Positions 1-7,212 of a stretch of DNA of 40,459 nt are shown one piece after another (within the stretch, counting starts at the first letter, position 1; every line of letters begins with the position of its first letter). A program made the translations under genes and the position numbers. The notes below the pieces were generated by a model. It saw only the letters and a list, made by a program, of their open reading frames with translations, was not told the DNA's origin and searched no databases. The stretch is from an uncultured Lachnospiraceae bacterium. GTDB lineage: Bacteria > Bacillota > Clostridia > Lachnospirales > Lachnospiraceae. The stretch covers positions 1 through 40,459 of the forward strand of contig CAMPAP010000110.1 in NCBI GenBank assembly GCA_946631935.1. Reading direction: 5' to 3'.

Positions 1-147
1 CCTGAACAGAGTCATGGGCCCCGTGATGATCTGATTTACAAGTTCATCGTTGCTGTCCTTACTAAGATAGCCCACCAATGCAAGCCTGCAGACCTCTTCC
101 ATTATTGTATGTTTAAAACGTACTATTCCTTCGTCGTTAGTAACCAT
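1..147 (-). CDS. N-terminus of a putative iron-hydrogenase-like protein (partial)
   Basis: Only the first 49 codons are present; the gene runs off the left edge. The reading frame is open from an ATG at 145-147 to the edge and begins MVTNDEGIVRFKHTIMEEVC. From memory this resembles the start of proteins annotated as [Fe] hydrogenase large-subunit C-terminal-domain proteins in Clostridia, which begin with a similar MVT..RFKHKVLEEV stretch followed by a PGP..R segment (here ITGPMTLFR). No iron-sulfur ligands lie in the visible part, so the function cannot be confirmed. The ribosome binding site is weak (AGGT about 7 bases upstream). An extended -10 box lies about 40 bases upstream of the start. 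The frame is well supported; the family name is tentative. Confidence 0.5.
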   Translation of the reverse strand, partial: MVTNDEGIVRFKHTIMEEVCRLALVGYLSKDSNDELVNQIITGPMTLFR

Positions 148-185
148 CCCAGTACCTATTGTTAAATAAATATCAAACCATAATG

Positions 186-194
186 ATTATACCA
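186..194 (-). promoter_or_regulatory. Extended -10 promoter for the hydrogenase-like gene
   Basis: On the minus strand the sequence reads TGGTATAAT, a perfect extended -10 element, about 40 bases upstream of the ATG at 147. No good -35 box sits 16-18 bases further upstream, which is acceptable for extended -10 promoters. Confidence 0.55.
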
Positions 195-301
195 TGAATC
201 CATATTACAGGCATCTTTTTCATGACTCTTATTTCTGAGAGTTTTACATCCTTTTCTCCGGAGGTATTAATAGTCACCGGTTATGAAAGTCTTATATGCC
301 G

Positions 302-1984
302 TCAGTCCAGATAGCTTTGCATCTGAAGATAATCCATGCCGCCCTCTGTCATGCTCAGATAAAAATCCCCGATCTTCTCAAGATCGCCATCTGATATTCC
401 CACGGGGGCAGTCTCTGAAACATATTCAAAATATCCGTAATCAAGGTAATACGGACTACTCATACTATAATACCCCACAGGACAGCCATATGTTTCCTCT
501 TCATAGTACATATATCCGCTTCGGGGTATATAATAAGCTGTTTCGCAATATATCCGGAAAACCTCATACACACCGCGTTTCCGGTCATAGGATAAAATTG
601 CAAAATTGTCTTCATAACTGCGCTCTTTTAAAACTATCTCAGGAACATTATCATCATTTAAATAGATCAGTCTGAATTCCGACTCTTCGTTAACACCATA
701 TACATTTTCATCAAATAAATATTCAAGGTATGCGTTTTTCCACTCATTTTCATCTATAATCGCATCGCCGGTTTCTTCAGTTATGTATTTCATGGTCTTT
801 CCGTTATAGCCAAGAGATTCATCCCTCGTAAGCCAGAAGCCGAAGGTGAATATCTTACCGCTTAAGTTGCCGCGGTCGTCTTCGTCTATTGTAAGAACGG
901 AAGATGCGTCCCCATCCCATCCGGGCTTTATCACATATCCGTTATCAACATCCCCGTAAAAGATATCCCTGGGGTCTTCATCAAGCAGCTTATCACCTTC
1001 AGAATACCGGGTGCTTCCCTTCCAGAGAAGGGTAATGGTTCCGGCAGGGGATGAAGCTGATGATGATTCACCTCTTTCAAGCCATACATAATAATAAGTA
1101 CCATTATCAGAACCGCTGTAAAGTCCTCCCCAGCTTTCATAAGGCAAAGGTACGAATTCCTCATCTTCGGCCTCTTCTGTAATATCTGCCACTTCCGGTT
1201 CGGTTTCATCAAGATCGCTCACTTCAAGAAGATATGCATATACTTCATCGGGGAGTGTAACATCAAGATCCTGAGCGGCGAGGATAATGTCATATCCATC
1301 CCATCCGGTTTCATCCAGCACTGTTTTTAAAAGATCAAGATTCTTTGTTATTTCTTCCAGAAGTACTTTAGGCATGACCTCAGGCAAAAATTCTTCTTTT
1401 ACAACCACAAGCTCATCACCTGAATAGTCGCATTTAAGAACTTCTCCAGGCATCAGATCGTACTCATCCGTTTTTTTACCTTCCAGTTCCGAAACAATGA
1501 TCTCTACTTTTCCGGAGGTCAGATAAAGTGCCTCTTTCTTATTATTAACTGTGGCAAGTCCGGATGTGCCTCTTATTCCGATACTCATGGTGACCGTATC
1601 AAAGGTCAGTTTCTCATTCGACTCAAGCTTTTTTCTTATATGAAAAAATACATCGCCATCTTCAACCGTCAGATGTATTTTTTTACCCTTCTGGTCAAAA
1701 CGGACATCGCTCTTTTCCCGTACGACCACAAGTCTGTCACTGTCAAGCAGGACATCGGCAAGGCCGTCGGAACCCGTCTTAATACTGTTTCCGCCACGGA
1801 TACGCATTCCGTCAAATATCTCAACTTCCCTGTCATTTTTATCCAAAAGACTTACTTTTCCGTCAGTGCTTTCCAGACTCACTGTGGTTGCCGAAAAATT
1901 TTTGTACGCAACAAAAAACAAAACCGCATCTATAACGGCAACCAAAGCCACAACACCGTATATGATCTTTAACTTCCTGCTCAT
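302..1984 (-). CDS. Membrane-anchored FecR-domain protein
   Basis: 560 residues. A short basic N-terminus (MSRKLK) is followed by one hydrophobic segment at about residues 7-27, predicting a type II membrane anchor with the rest outside. Residues about 55-165 look like a FecR domain: an RIRGGNSIKTGSDGLADVLL stretch, then SIGIRGTSGLATV and a strand-rich region typical of this fold. A linker rich in Glu and Asp follows (about 255-280). The C-terminal half includes a LNDDNVPEIVL calcium-loop-like motif, common in extracellular Lachnospiraceae proteins. FecR domains usually sense or transmit signals at the envelope, but no anti-sigma or TonB partner lies nearby, so its role here is unknown. The start is supported by AGAGG six bases upstream. 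It is divergent from pepD. Confidence 0.75.
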   Translation of the reverse strand: MSRKLKIIYGVVALVAVIDAVLFFVAYKNFSATTVSLESTDGKVSLLDKNDREVEIFDGMRIRGGNSIKTGSDGLADVLLDSDRLVVVREKSDVRFDQKGKKIHLTVEDGDVFFHIRKKLESNEKLTFDTVTMSIGIRGTSGLATVNNKKEALYLTSGKVEIIVSELEGKKTDEYDLMPGEVLKCDYSGDELVVVKEEFLPEVMPKVLLEEITKNLDLLKTVLDETGWDGYDIILAAQDLDVTLPDEVYAYLLEVSDLDETEPEVADITEEAEDEEFVPLPYESWGGLYSGSDNGTYYYVWLERGESSSASSPAGTITLLWKGSTRYSEGDKLLDEDPRDIFYGDVDNGYVIKPGWDGDASSVLTIDEDDRGNLSGKIFTFGFWLTRDESLGYNGKTMKYITEETGDAIIDENEWKNAYLEYLFDENVYGVNEESEFRLIYLNDDNVPEIVLKERSYEDNFAILSYDRKRGVYEVFRIYCETAYYIPRSGYMYYEEETYGCPVGYYSMSSPYYLDYGYFEYVSETAPVGISDGDLEKIGDFYLSMTEGGMDYLQMQSYLD

Positions 1985-2018
1985 TTACATACCTCTTTCA
2001 TCAGAATTCAACCACATT

Positions 2019-2047
2019 ATTATAATACAAATAATGCATATTCGTAA
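2019..2047 (-). promoter_or_regulatory. Promoter of the FecR-domain gene
   Basis: Minus-strand -10 TATAAT (2019-2024) and a weak -35 TTACGA (2042-2047, 3 of 6 matches) are separated by 17 bases. The -35 box lies inside the perfect palindrome at 2036-2060, so a protein bound there would be expected to affect this promoter. Confidence 0.6.
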
Positions 2048-2060
2048 TATACGAATATGC
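2036..2060. promoter_or_regulatory. Perfect 11-bp inverted repeat, operator candidate
   Basis: GCATATTCGTA and TACGAATATGC are exact reverse complements separated by ATA. The element lies in the divergent spacer between the FecR-domain gene and pepD and overlaps the -35 region of the former. No T tract follows on either strand, so it is not a terminator. A dimeric repressor site is the simplest reading; the regulator is unknown. Confidence 0.55.
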
Positions 2061-2132
2061 GCTTCTCATAATGCTTCGAAATAACAATATGAAACAATAG
2101 CAAAAATGAATATCCAACAATATGATGCTGCG

Positions 2133-2141
2133 TGTTATAAT
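2133..2141 (+). promoter_or_regulatory. Extended -10 promoter of pepD
   Basis: TGTTATAAT is a perfect extended -10 box (TGnTATAAT) about 50 bases upstream of the preferred pepD start at 2191. It lies downstream of the most upstream in-frame ATG (2122), which argues against that ATG as the start. Confidence 0.65.
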
Positions 2142-2190
2142 TTATCAAAGCGAAACACGAATCCTTGCATGGAACCAGAGGAATATGAAA

Positions 2191-3645
2191 ATGAAAGCAT
2201 TAGAAGGAATTGAACCCAAAAAGGTATTTGGTTTTTTTGAAGAGATCACACAGATCCCCCATGGGTCTTATAATCTTGAAGGCATCAGAAAGTATCTGAC
2301 AGATTTTGCTGAAAAAAGAAATCTTGAATATATCGCTGATGATGCAGGAAATGTGATCATAAAAAAGCCCGCAACTAACGGGTATGAAAATGAACCCGGC
2401 GTCATACTGCAGGGACATATGGATATGGTCGCAGTGTGCGAAGAAGGATCCGGGATCGATATGAAGACCCATCCGCTCGATATTTTCATAGACGGAGATC
2501 TTATAGGCGCGAAGAAAACCTCTCTTGGAGGGGACGACGGAATAGCCGTTGCCATGGCTCTTGCAATACTTGATTCAAAAGACATTCCCCACCCTGCTCT
2601 TGAGGTTGTCATAACTGCCAATGAAGAAACAGGTATGGAGGGAGCCTCAGGGCTTGACATCTCAAATATCAGTTTCCGCAGGCTCATAAATATCGACTCC
2701 GAAGATGAAGGCATATTCACAGTCGGATGCGCAGGCGGTGCAAGGGTATATTGCAGCCTGGAAACATATGATACTCCGTATGCTCTCAATAAGACATATG
2801 AACTGAAGATAAAAGGTCTGATCGGAGGCCATTCCGGGCAGATGATAAACAAGGGACGCATGAACGCGTGCAAAGCCATGGGCAGGATCCTTGCAAAAGC
2901 ATGTGACCCGGAAGGGTATTCCACTCTGAACAGCATCTTAGGCGGAAGCGCCGATAATGTAATACCTTCAGAATGCACTGCCAATGTCACGATCCCTTTA
3001 TTTTATGCCACTGAATTTGAAAAAAAAGTAATTAAGGAAGCCGAATTATTAAAAAAAGAATTTTCGGAAACCGATCCGGACTTTGAGTTCACCATACATG
3101 AAACCGATGCAGATGAAGAAGATAACGACATCAGTATCTCCCTGCAAAAAGTCGCAAATCTTATTGATGCATTTCCAAACGGCGTTATCAAAATGAGCGA
3201 GGATGTGGAGGGACTCGTACAGACATCCCTTAATCTTGGTATTGTAAAATGTGATAACGGCGCGGTAACATGCGAATTTTCAGTTCGAAGCAGCATAGCC
3301 GAAGAAAAAGAACAGCTCATAGACAGACTGACAGACATTACGGAAGAAAACAACGGAACATACAGCATATCCGGCGATTACCCCGGATGGAAATATGCTG
3401 TGGAATCACCTCTCAGGGATAAGATGGTAAAAGTATTCAGGGATATGTACGCAAAGGAACCCAAGGTTGAAGCGATCCATGCAGGTCTTGAATGCGGATT
3501 CTTTATTGACAAGGCTCCTGATATGGACGCCGTATCATTCGGTCCCGACATGCAGGATATACACTCACCATCAGAGCGCCTGTCCATATCATCAACCGCC
3601 AGAACATACGAGTATCTCCTTAAAGTCCTTGCAACCAAAGACTGA
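2191..3645 (+). CDS. pepD: Aminoacyl-histidine dipeptidase (M20 family, PepD)
   Basis: Cytosolic zinc-dependent dipeptidase that hydrolyses Xaa-His and other dipeptides. From the ATG at 2191 it is 484 residues, the usual PepD length. The M20 metal and catalytic motifs are visible in order: QGHMDMV (metal His and Asp), TSLGGDDGIA (bridging Asp), TANEETGMEG (catalytic Glu and metal Glu) and a C-terminal HAGLECG (metal His). The start is chosen because AGAGGA at 2177-2182 is 8 bases from the ATG at 2191. The frame is open 23 codons further upstream, but those codons overlap the promoter. It is a single gene transcribed away from the FecR-domain gene. No terminator directly follows; the hairpin at 3901-3927 may serve both strands. 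Confidence 0.93.
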   Translation: MKALEGIEPKKVFGFFEEITQIPHGSYNLEGIRKYLTDFAEKRNLEYIADDAGNVIIKKPATNGYENEPGVILQGHMDMVAVCEEGSGIDMKTHPLDIFIDGDLIGAKKTSLGGDDGIAVAMALAILDSKDIPHPALEVVITANEETGMEGASGLDISNISFRRLINIDSEDEGIFTVGCAGGARVYCSLETYDTPYALNKTYELKIKGLIGGHSGQMINKGRMNACKAMGRILAKACDPEGYSTLNSILGGSADNVIPSECTANVTIPLFYATEFEKKVIKEAELLKKEFSETDPDFEFTIHETDADEEDNDISISLQKVANLIDAFPNGVIKMSEDVEGLVQTSLNLGIVKCDNGAVTCEFSVRSSIAEEKEQLIDRLTDITEENNGTYSISGDYPGWKYAVESPLRDKMVKVFRDMYAKEPKVEAIHAGLECGFFIDKAPDMDAVSFGPDMQDIHSPSERLSISSTARTYEYLLKVLATKD

Positions 3646-3667
3646 TCCTTATACGAAGCACAACCCT

Positions 3668-3883
3668 CCGGCACCACAGTATATATTAGTTTGCTTGCCT
3701 GTGCCTTCGCTTTCGGTGCTTCGTTTATCCTCGCAAAGTACAAAATCGCCCTCGGGCAACTCGCAACGTTCGCGCTAATATGCGCGAACTGCTCGAACAA
3801 TGCCCTCGGGAACCGATTTATGCTCGGATACTCCGCACCTGCTCAGGCGGGCAGCGCAAACTTAATATATACAGCGGTGCCGG
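3668..3883. repeat. 216-bp imperfect palindromic repeat element
   Basis: The outer 27-28 bases are inverted copies: CCGGCACC..GTATATATTA at 3668-3694, and the reverse complement of the same pattern at 3856-3883 with about two substitutions and one indel. The centre is an exact hairpin, GTTCGCGC-TAATAT-GCGCGAAC (3768-3789). The intervening halves are also partly complementary, for example CCCTCGGGCA against CCCGAGGGCA. No convincing protein is encoded. It fills the spacer between pepD and rplT and looks like a MITE- or REP-type non-autonomous element. The bases just outside the right end, GGGGACAGTTC (3882-3892), resemble the core of the REP family described below. Confidence 0.6.
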
Positions 3884-3900
3884 GGACAGTTCATCGCAGC

Positions 3901-3927
3901 AAAAAGGCAGCCATTACGACTGCCTTT
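3901..3927 (-). terminator. Terminator of the infC-rpmI-rplT operon
   Basis: On the minus strand AAAGGCAG and CTGCCTTT form an 8-bp stem with a nine-base loop, followed by Ts. It lies 34 bases past the rplT stop. On the plus strand the same stem is followed by TTTGATTTT, so it may also end pepD transcripts. Confidence 0.8.
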
Positions 3928-3960
3928 GATTTTCGCGTTATGACTTTCAAGCGACCGCTA

Positions 3961-4317
3961 TTATGCGATCTCCTTCTTTGCCATCTCAGCAAGTGCTGCA
4001 AAACCCTCAGCATCATTAACTGCAAGCTCAGCGAGCATCTTTCTGTTCATGTCAACTCCTGCCTTCTTAAGACCGAACATGAACTTGCTGTATGAAAGTC
4101 CATTGATACGAGCTGCTGCATTGATCCTGGTGATCCAAAGCTTTCTGAACTCTCTCTTTCTCTCCTTACGTCCTGAGTAAGCAGAGGTAAGTGCTCTCAT
4201 AACAGACTGCTTGGCAACTCTGTACTGATTACTTCTGGCGCCTCTGTAGCCCTTTGCAAGCTTCAGAACGCGATTGTGTTTTTTCTTGGCGTTTAAGCCA
4301 CCCTTAATTCTAGCCAT
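3961..4317 (-). CDS. rplT: 50S ribosomal protein L20
   Basis: 118 residues, the normal length of bL20. The highly basic N-terminus (MARIKGG..KKKHNRVLKLAKGYRGARSNQYRVAKQ) and RRKERKREFRKLWITRINAA-type core are diagnostic. It binds 23S rRNA early in large-subunit assembly, and in many bacteria it also binds the leader of its own operon to repress it. Third gene of infC-rpmI-rplT. The ribosome binding site TGGAGG is about 8 bases upstream. The terminator at 3901-3927 follows. Confidence 0.98.
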   Translation of the reverse strand: MARIKGGLNAKKKHNRVLKLAKGYRGARSNQYRVAKQSVMRALTSAYSGRKERKREFRKLWITRINAAARINGLSYSKFMFGLKKAGVDMNRKMLAELAVNDAEGFAALAEMAKKEIA

Positions 4318-4369
4318 TTTATTTCCTCCAATCTAACCGAAAGCGTATTGCCTTTCGGGTGCGTCTGCC

Positions 4370-4567
4370 TTACAGATAGGGCAGGATCTTCTTCATATTC
4401 TTTACGTTGGTAGCATCGGTCATTGCTGACTTACGAAGATTTCTCTTCCTCTTGGTGCTCTTCTTGGTAAGAATGTGGCTCTTATAAGCCTTGTTTCTCT
4501 TAAGCTTTCCGGTGCCGGTAGCCTTAAAACGCTTAGCTGCGGAACTGCTTGATTTCATCTTGGGCAT
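4370..4567 (-). CDS. rpmI: 50S ribosomal protein L35
   Basis: 65 residues, normal for bL35. The sequence MPKMKSSSSAAKRFKATGTG followed by a Lys/Arg-rich body (NKAYKSHILTKKSTKRKRNLRK) and a C-terminal MKKILPYL is characteristic. It lies 52 bases upstream of rplT and 42 bases downstream of infC in the conserved three-gene operon. AGGAGG-type ribosome binding site 6-7 bases upstream of the ATG. Confidence 0.98.
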   Translation of the reverse strand: MPKMKSSSSAAKRFKATGTGKLKRNKAYKSHILTKKSTKRKRNLRKSAMTDATNVKNMKKILPYL

Positions 4568-4609
4568 AATACCTTCCTCCTAACAATATTACTATTATTT
4601 TGACGGCTG

Positions 4610-5119
4610 TTAATCCTTCTTTGCCGTTAAAAACATTATCATGCTTCTGCCTTCGAGCTTTGCGGGCTTCTCGATGGTCGCTACATCCGAAAGTGCCTCG
4701 GCAAAATCATCAAGAACATGCTTCGTGGTGTTGATGTGGGCCATCTCACGTCCTCTGAAACGAAGAGTTACCTTAACCTTATCACCCTTTGCAAGGAACT
4801 TCCTTGCGGCATTGATCTTGGTATTAACATCATTGGTGTCGATATTGGGTGAGATACGGATCTCTTTAATATCAACCTGATGCTGCTTCTTACGCGCCTC
4901 CTTCTCCTTACGGAGCTGATCGTACTGGTACTTTCCGTAATCAGCGATCTTGCATACCGGCGGATTAGCGGTGGGGGCGATCTTTATAAGATCAAGTCCT
5001 GCTTCCTGTGCCATTGCAAGAGCTTCCTTTGTAGGCATAACACCTATCTGGTTTCCTGCTTCACCGATTACTCTGACTTCCTTGTCTCTGATCTGTTCGT
5101 TGATAAATAAAGTGTTAAT
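4610..5119 (-). CDS. infC: Translation initiation factor IF-3, AUU start
   Basis: IF-3 binds the 30S subunit, prevents premature subunit joining and checks the start codon. An internal ATG at 5036-5038 gives only 142 residues and lacks the conserved INEQIRDKEVRVIG head. That head is open in frame upstream and begins at ATT 5117-5119 (I-N-T-L-F-INEQIRDKEV), with AGGAAGG (5128-5134) 8 bases away. This gives 169 residues with both the N-domain and the C-domain (DIKEIRISPNIDTND, FRGREMAH). An AUU start is the classic way infC autoregulates, because IF-3 discriminates against it. First gene of infC-rpmI-rplT, with an attenuator leader upstream. Family certain; start strongly supported. Confidence 0.95.
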   Translation of the reverse strand: MNTLFINEQIRDKEVRVIGEAGNQIGVMPTKEALAMAQEAGLDLIKIAPTANPPVCKIADYGKYQYDQLRKEKEARKKQHQVDIKEIRISPNIDTNDVNTKINAARKFLAKGDKVKVTLRFRGREMAHINTTKHVLDDFAEALSDVATIEKPAKLEGRSMIMFLTAKKD

Positions 5120-5138
5120 ACTTTTTTCCTTCCTGTAG

Positions 5139-5207
5139 GAAACAGGGGACGGTTCCGCTGTTTCTTATCATTTTTTATCCGAAACAGAAGAACCGTCCTT
5201 CTGTTTC
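5139..5207. repeat. REP-like palindrome pair (inverted, BIME-like)
   Basis: Two copies of a 26-27 base palindrome lie head to head: 5139-5164 (GAAACAG..GGACGGTTCC..CTGTTTC) and 5181-5207 in the opposite orientation (GAAACAG..GAACCGTCC..CTGTTTC). Each has perfect 7-base GAAACAG/CTGTTTC arms. The pair sits between the infC attenuator and the infC ribosome binding site. The same element occurs at 19298-19324 and 39168-39194. This is the layout of REP/BIME sequences mobilised by RAYT (Y1 transposase-like) enzymes; none is encoded in this window. Confidence 0.8.
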
Positions 5208-5239
5208 AAAAAAAATAAGCGACCCAGATAAGCCGCTTA
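5208..5239 (-). terminator. Attenuator terminator in the infC leader
   Basis: On the minus strand TAAGCGGC pairs with GTCGCTTA (one G-U pair) across an 8-base loop and is followed directly by eight Ts. It lies about 100 bases downstream of the infC promoter and 88 bases before the infC start, so it must be read through for infC-rpmI-rplT expression. Confidence 0.8.
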
Positions 5240-5344
5240 CAGAAAACACACTGATCCATAGATCTGAATATCTGTACCTGTTTGGCGAAGCCTGCAGGTG
5301 AGAGCGGCTGCTCTGCTTTGTTGTTGCGCTTACACGCAAAGAGC

Positions 5345-5373
5345 ATATTATCACAAGAAAAATATTATGTCAA
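5345..5373 (-). promoter_or_regulatory. Sigma-A promoter of the infC operon
   Basis: Consensus -35 TTGACA (5368-5373), 17-base spacer and -10 TAATAT (5345-5350) with a TG dinucleotide just upstream of the -10. This is among the strongest promoters in the window. It lies directly after the carD stop with no carD terminator between them. Confidence 0.85.
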
Positions 5374-5388
5374 TACACACTTCAGCCT

Positions 5389-5886
5389 TTACTTGGAAAT
5401 GGTATTGTCGATATAGCCTTCGACCTCTTCCCTGGGAATGTTAAGGCTGATGGCGAGCTCTCCGTAAAGATAATCTCCGGCCATCCTCATATATTTTGCA
5501 TCAAGGGCAGTTTCCTTACGGCCTGCTGCAAAACGCGCTTCTCTTCTCTGATAAATGGTCTTAAGAAGCTTAACAAGATCTGCCGCGTCATTGGAACGGA
5601 TGCAGCTCTTATATTCTCCTTCAAGCTGCTTGTCATTGTCCACGATGATCACATTTACTTTGGGAATGGACTTTACAAGCTTGTCGGCTTCCTTCTTGGA
5701 AAGAACTGCGCGAAGCTTCTCATCGGCAGAATCAATGGAGATGTAAACAGTGCTGCCCTGGCTGTATACCGGTTTAAGAATATAATAATCTTCAGGCTCG
5801 GGACCTGCTATGTCAAGAGATGCGATATTATCGACTCTGCATACGCCCTTGTTACCACAGACTACATAATCTCCTACACTGTACAT
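5389..5886 (-). CDS. carD: CarD-family transcriptional regulator
   Basis: 165 residues. The N-terminal third (YSVGDYVVCGNKGVCRVDNI, then YYILKPVY and VYISID) is the CarD/CdnL RNA-polymerase-interacting domain. The helical C-terminal part (residues about 80-165) includes YQRREARFAAGRKETALDAKYMRMAGDYLYGELA, which resembles the DNA-binding domain of CarD proteins. Members bind the RNA polymerase beta subunit and stabilise open complexes, often at rRNA promoters. AAAGGAG five bases upstream supports the ATG. It is monocistronic or reads into the infC leader. Its promoter has a palindrome centred on the -35. The gene name is used at family level. Confidence 0.85.
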   Translation of the reverse strand: MYSVGDYVVCGNKGVCRVDNIASLDIAGPEPEDYYILKPVYSQGSTVYISIDSADEKLRAVLSKKEADKLVKSIPKVNVIIVDNDKQLEGEYKSCIRSNDAADLVKLLKTIYQRREARFAAGRKETALDAKYMRMAGDYLYGELAISLNIPREEVEGYIDNTISK

Positions 5887-5944
5887 AAAAACTCCTTTTT
5901 TTGGGGGAAAATCCCCATATTGACTGTTTACATAATGTAAGATG

Positions 5945-5984
5945 ATTATAGCACCAAAATTTATAAAATGTCATGGGACATTTT
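5945..5984 (-). promoter_or_regulatory. carD promoter with palindrome over the -35
   Basis: Minus-strand extended -10 TGCTATAAT (TATAAT at 5945-5950) and -35 ATGACA (5969-5974) with an 18-base spacer. The -35 is embedded in a perfect 8-bp inverted repeat, AAAATGTC-ATGG-GACATTTT (5965-5984). The palindrome may be an operator. Because A/T-rich bases follow it on the minus strand, it could also act as a weak terminator for prfA. Confidence 0.65.
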
Positions 5985-6057
5985 GATAAAATTTCTCTTA
6001 ATTTACGGGAAATTTATGATAAAAAATGACGGAGAGCGGAATTTATCCCTGCCCCGG

Positions 6058-7134
6058 TTATTCCTGCTCCATCTTAGAAAGCTTTGCGGAACGGTCTGCT
6101 GCAATACAGCCGTCTATGATCTCGGTAAGATCACCGTTCATCACCTTATCAAGCTTGTATAATGTCAGATCTATCCTGTGATCCGTAACCCTTCCCTGAG
6201 GGAAATTGTAGGTTCTTATCTTCTCGGAACGGTCTCCGGTACCTATCTGGGAACGTCTCATTTCAGCTTCCGCATCATGCTTTTCTCTCTGCTGGATATC
6301 GTAGAGCTTTGATTTTAAAAGTGCAAACGCCTTAGCCTTGTTCTGGATCTGGCTTTTTTCCGTCTGTGAATATATAACTATGCCCGTGGGAAAATGGGTA
6401 AGCCTTACGGCAGAGTCAGTGGTATTGACGCACTGTCCTCCGTTACCGGACGCCCTCATTACATCGATCCTGATATCATTAGGGTCTATCTCTATCTCCA
6501 CATCTTCATCGGCTTCAGGCATTACGGCAACCGATGCTGTCGAAGTGTGTATCCTTCCTCCGCTTTCCGTCTCAGGAACTCTCTGTACTCTGTGGACACC
6601 GCTTTCATACTTGAATCTTGAATATGCGCCGTTTCCGCTAATGATGGCGGTACACTCCTTGAATCCTCCGATACCGGTCTCATCAGCAGATACAAGCTGA
6701 ACCTTATAACCAAGGCTTTCGGCATAATGGACATACATCCTGTAAAGCTCTGCGGCAAAAAGAGCAGCTTCGTCGCCCCCGGCAGCGCCTTTGATCTCAA
6801 GTATGACGTTTTTGGAATCATTGGGATCCTGAGGAAGAAGAAGGATCTTGATCTCCTCTTCAAGTTCCGCGATACGCTTTTTTTCATCGGATACCGTTTC
6901 CTTGAGCATTGTGCGCATCTCCTCGTCATTTTCGGAAGAAAGCATCTCAAGGGCGTCCGTAAGGTCCTCATTACATTTTTTATATTCCGTATAAGCGTTA
7001 ACAAGAGGAGTGATGGCTCCCTGCTCTTTCATTATCTTCTGAAAGCGTGCGCCGTCACTGATTATGGCAGGATCCTGAAGCTGCCTGTTCATCTCCTCAT
7101 ATTTGCTTATAAGTTCGTCTAATTTTTCAAACAT
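6058..7134 (-). CDS. prfA: Peptide chain release factor 1
   Basis: 358 residues, standard RF1 length. It recognises UAA and UAG and triggers peptide release. Visible motifs: the anticodon-like PET in RVPETESGGR (PxT type, hence RF1 and not RF2) and the catalytic SGNGGQCVNTTDSAVR loop with GGQ. An N-terminal helical domain is followed by the conserved ILEIKGAAGGDEAALFAAEL segment. Located 78 bases downstream of prmC, which methylates the GGQ glutamine of release factors, so substrate and enzyme are co-transcribed. AAGGAG ribosome binding site seven bases upstream. A small GC-rich hairpin (ACCGGC/GCCGGT) without a T tract lies in the prmC-prfA gap. Confidence 0.98.
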   Translation of the reverse strand: MFEKLDELISKYEEMNRQLQDPAIISDGARFQKIMKEQGAITPLVNAYTEYKKCNEDLTDALEMLSSENDEEMRTMLKETVSDEKKRIAELEEEIKILLLPQDPNDSKNVILEIKGAAGGDEAALFAAELYRMYVHYAESLGYKVQLVSADETGIGGFKECTAIISGNGAYSRFKYESGVHRVQRVPETESGGRIHTSTASVAVMPEADEDVEIEIDPNDIRIDVMRASGNGGQCVNTTDSAVRLTHFPTGIVIYSQTEKSQIQNKAKAFALLKSKLYDIQQREKHDAEAEMRRSQIGTGDRSEKIRTYNFPQGRVTDHRIDLTLYKLDKVMNGDLTEIIDGCIAADRSAKLSKMEQE

Positions 7135-7212
7135 TTATTTCTCCTTTAACCATGCAAAACCATTAACTCACCGGCTCACAGTAAAAACGCCGGTCTGAAA
7201 AAAGCTGCACAG

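Larger units (their letters stand above)
5120..5338 (-). ncRNA. Structured leader of the infC operon (L20-type attenuator candidate)
   Basis: About 220 bases separate the predicted transcription start (about 5338) from the infC start. The leader contains several small stems and an intrinsic terminator (5208-5239), then the REP pair, then the infC ribosome binding site. A terminator between promoter and infC is the arrangement known for L20-autoregulated leaders in Firmicutes. I inferred this from position and structure, not from a covariance model, so the exact class is uncertain. Confidence 0.55.

Noticed and set aside
2268..2990. Open frame of 240 codons on the minus strand inside pepD
   Set aside because: It is entirely within the pepD coding region, has a skewed Ser/Pro/Met-rich composition, no ribosome binding site and no recognisable motif; it is a codon-bias shadow.
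3691..4095. Open frame of 134 codons spanning the palindromic element and rplT
   Set aside because: It runs through the repeat and into antisense of rplT; the Ala/Cys-rich product has no domain and the element lacks coding character.
5139..5207. CRISPR-like repeat
   Set aside because: The two units are inverted with a 16-base gap, each is itself palindromic, and copies are dispersed singly elsewhere; there is no regular repeat-spacer array.
7135..7212. Terminator between prmC and prfA
   Set aside because: An ACCGGC/GCCGGT stem is present, but no T run follows on the minus strand, so it is more likely an intercistronic hairpin.
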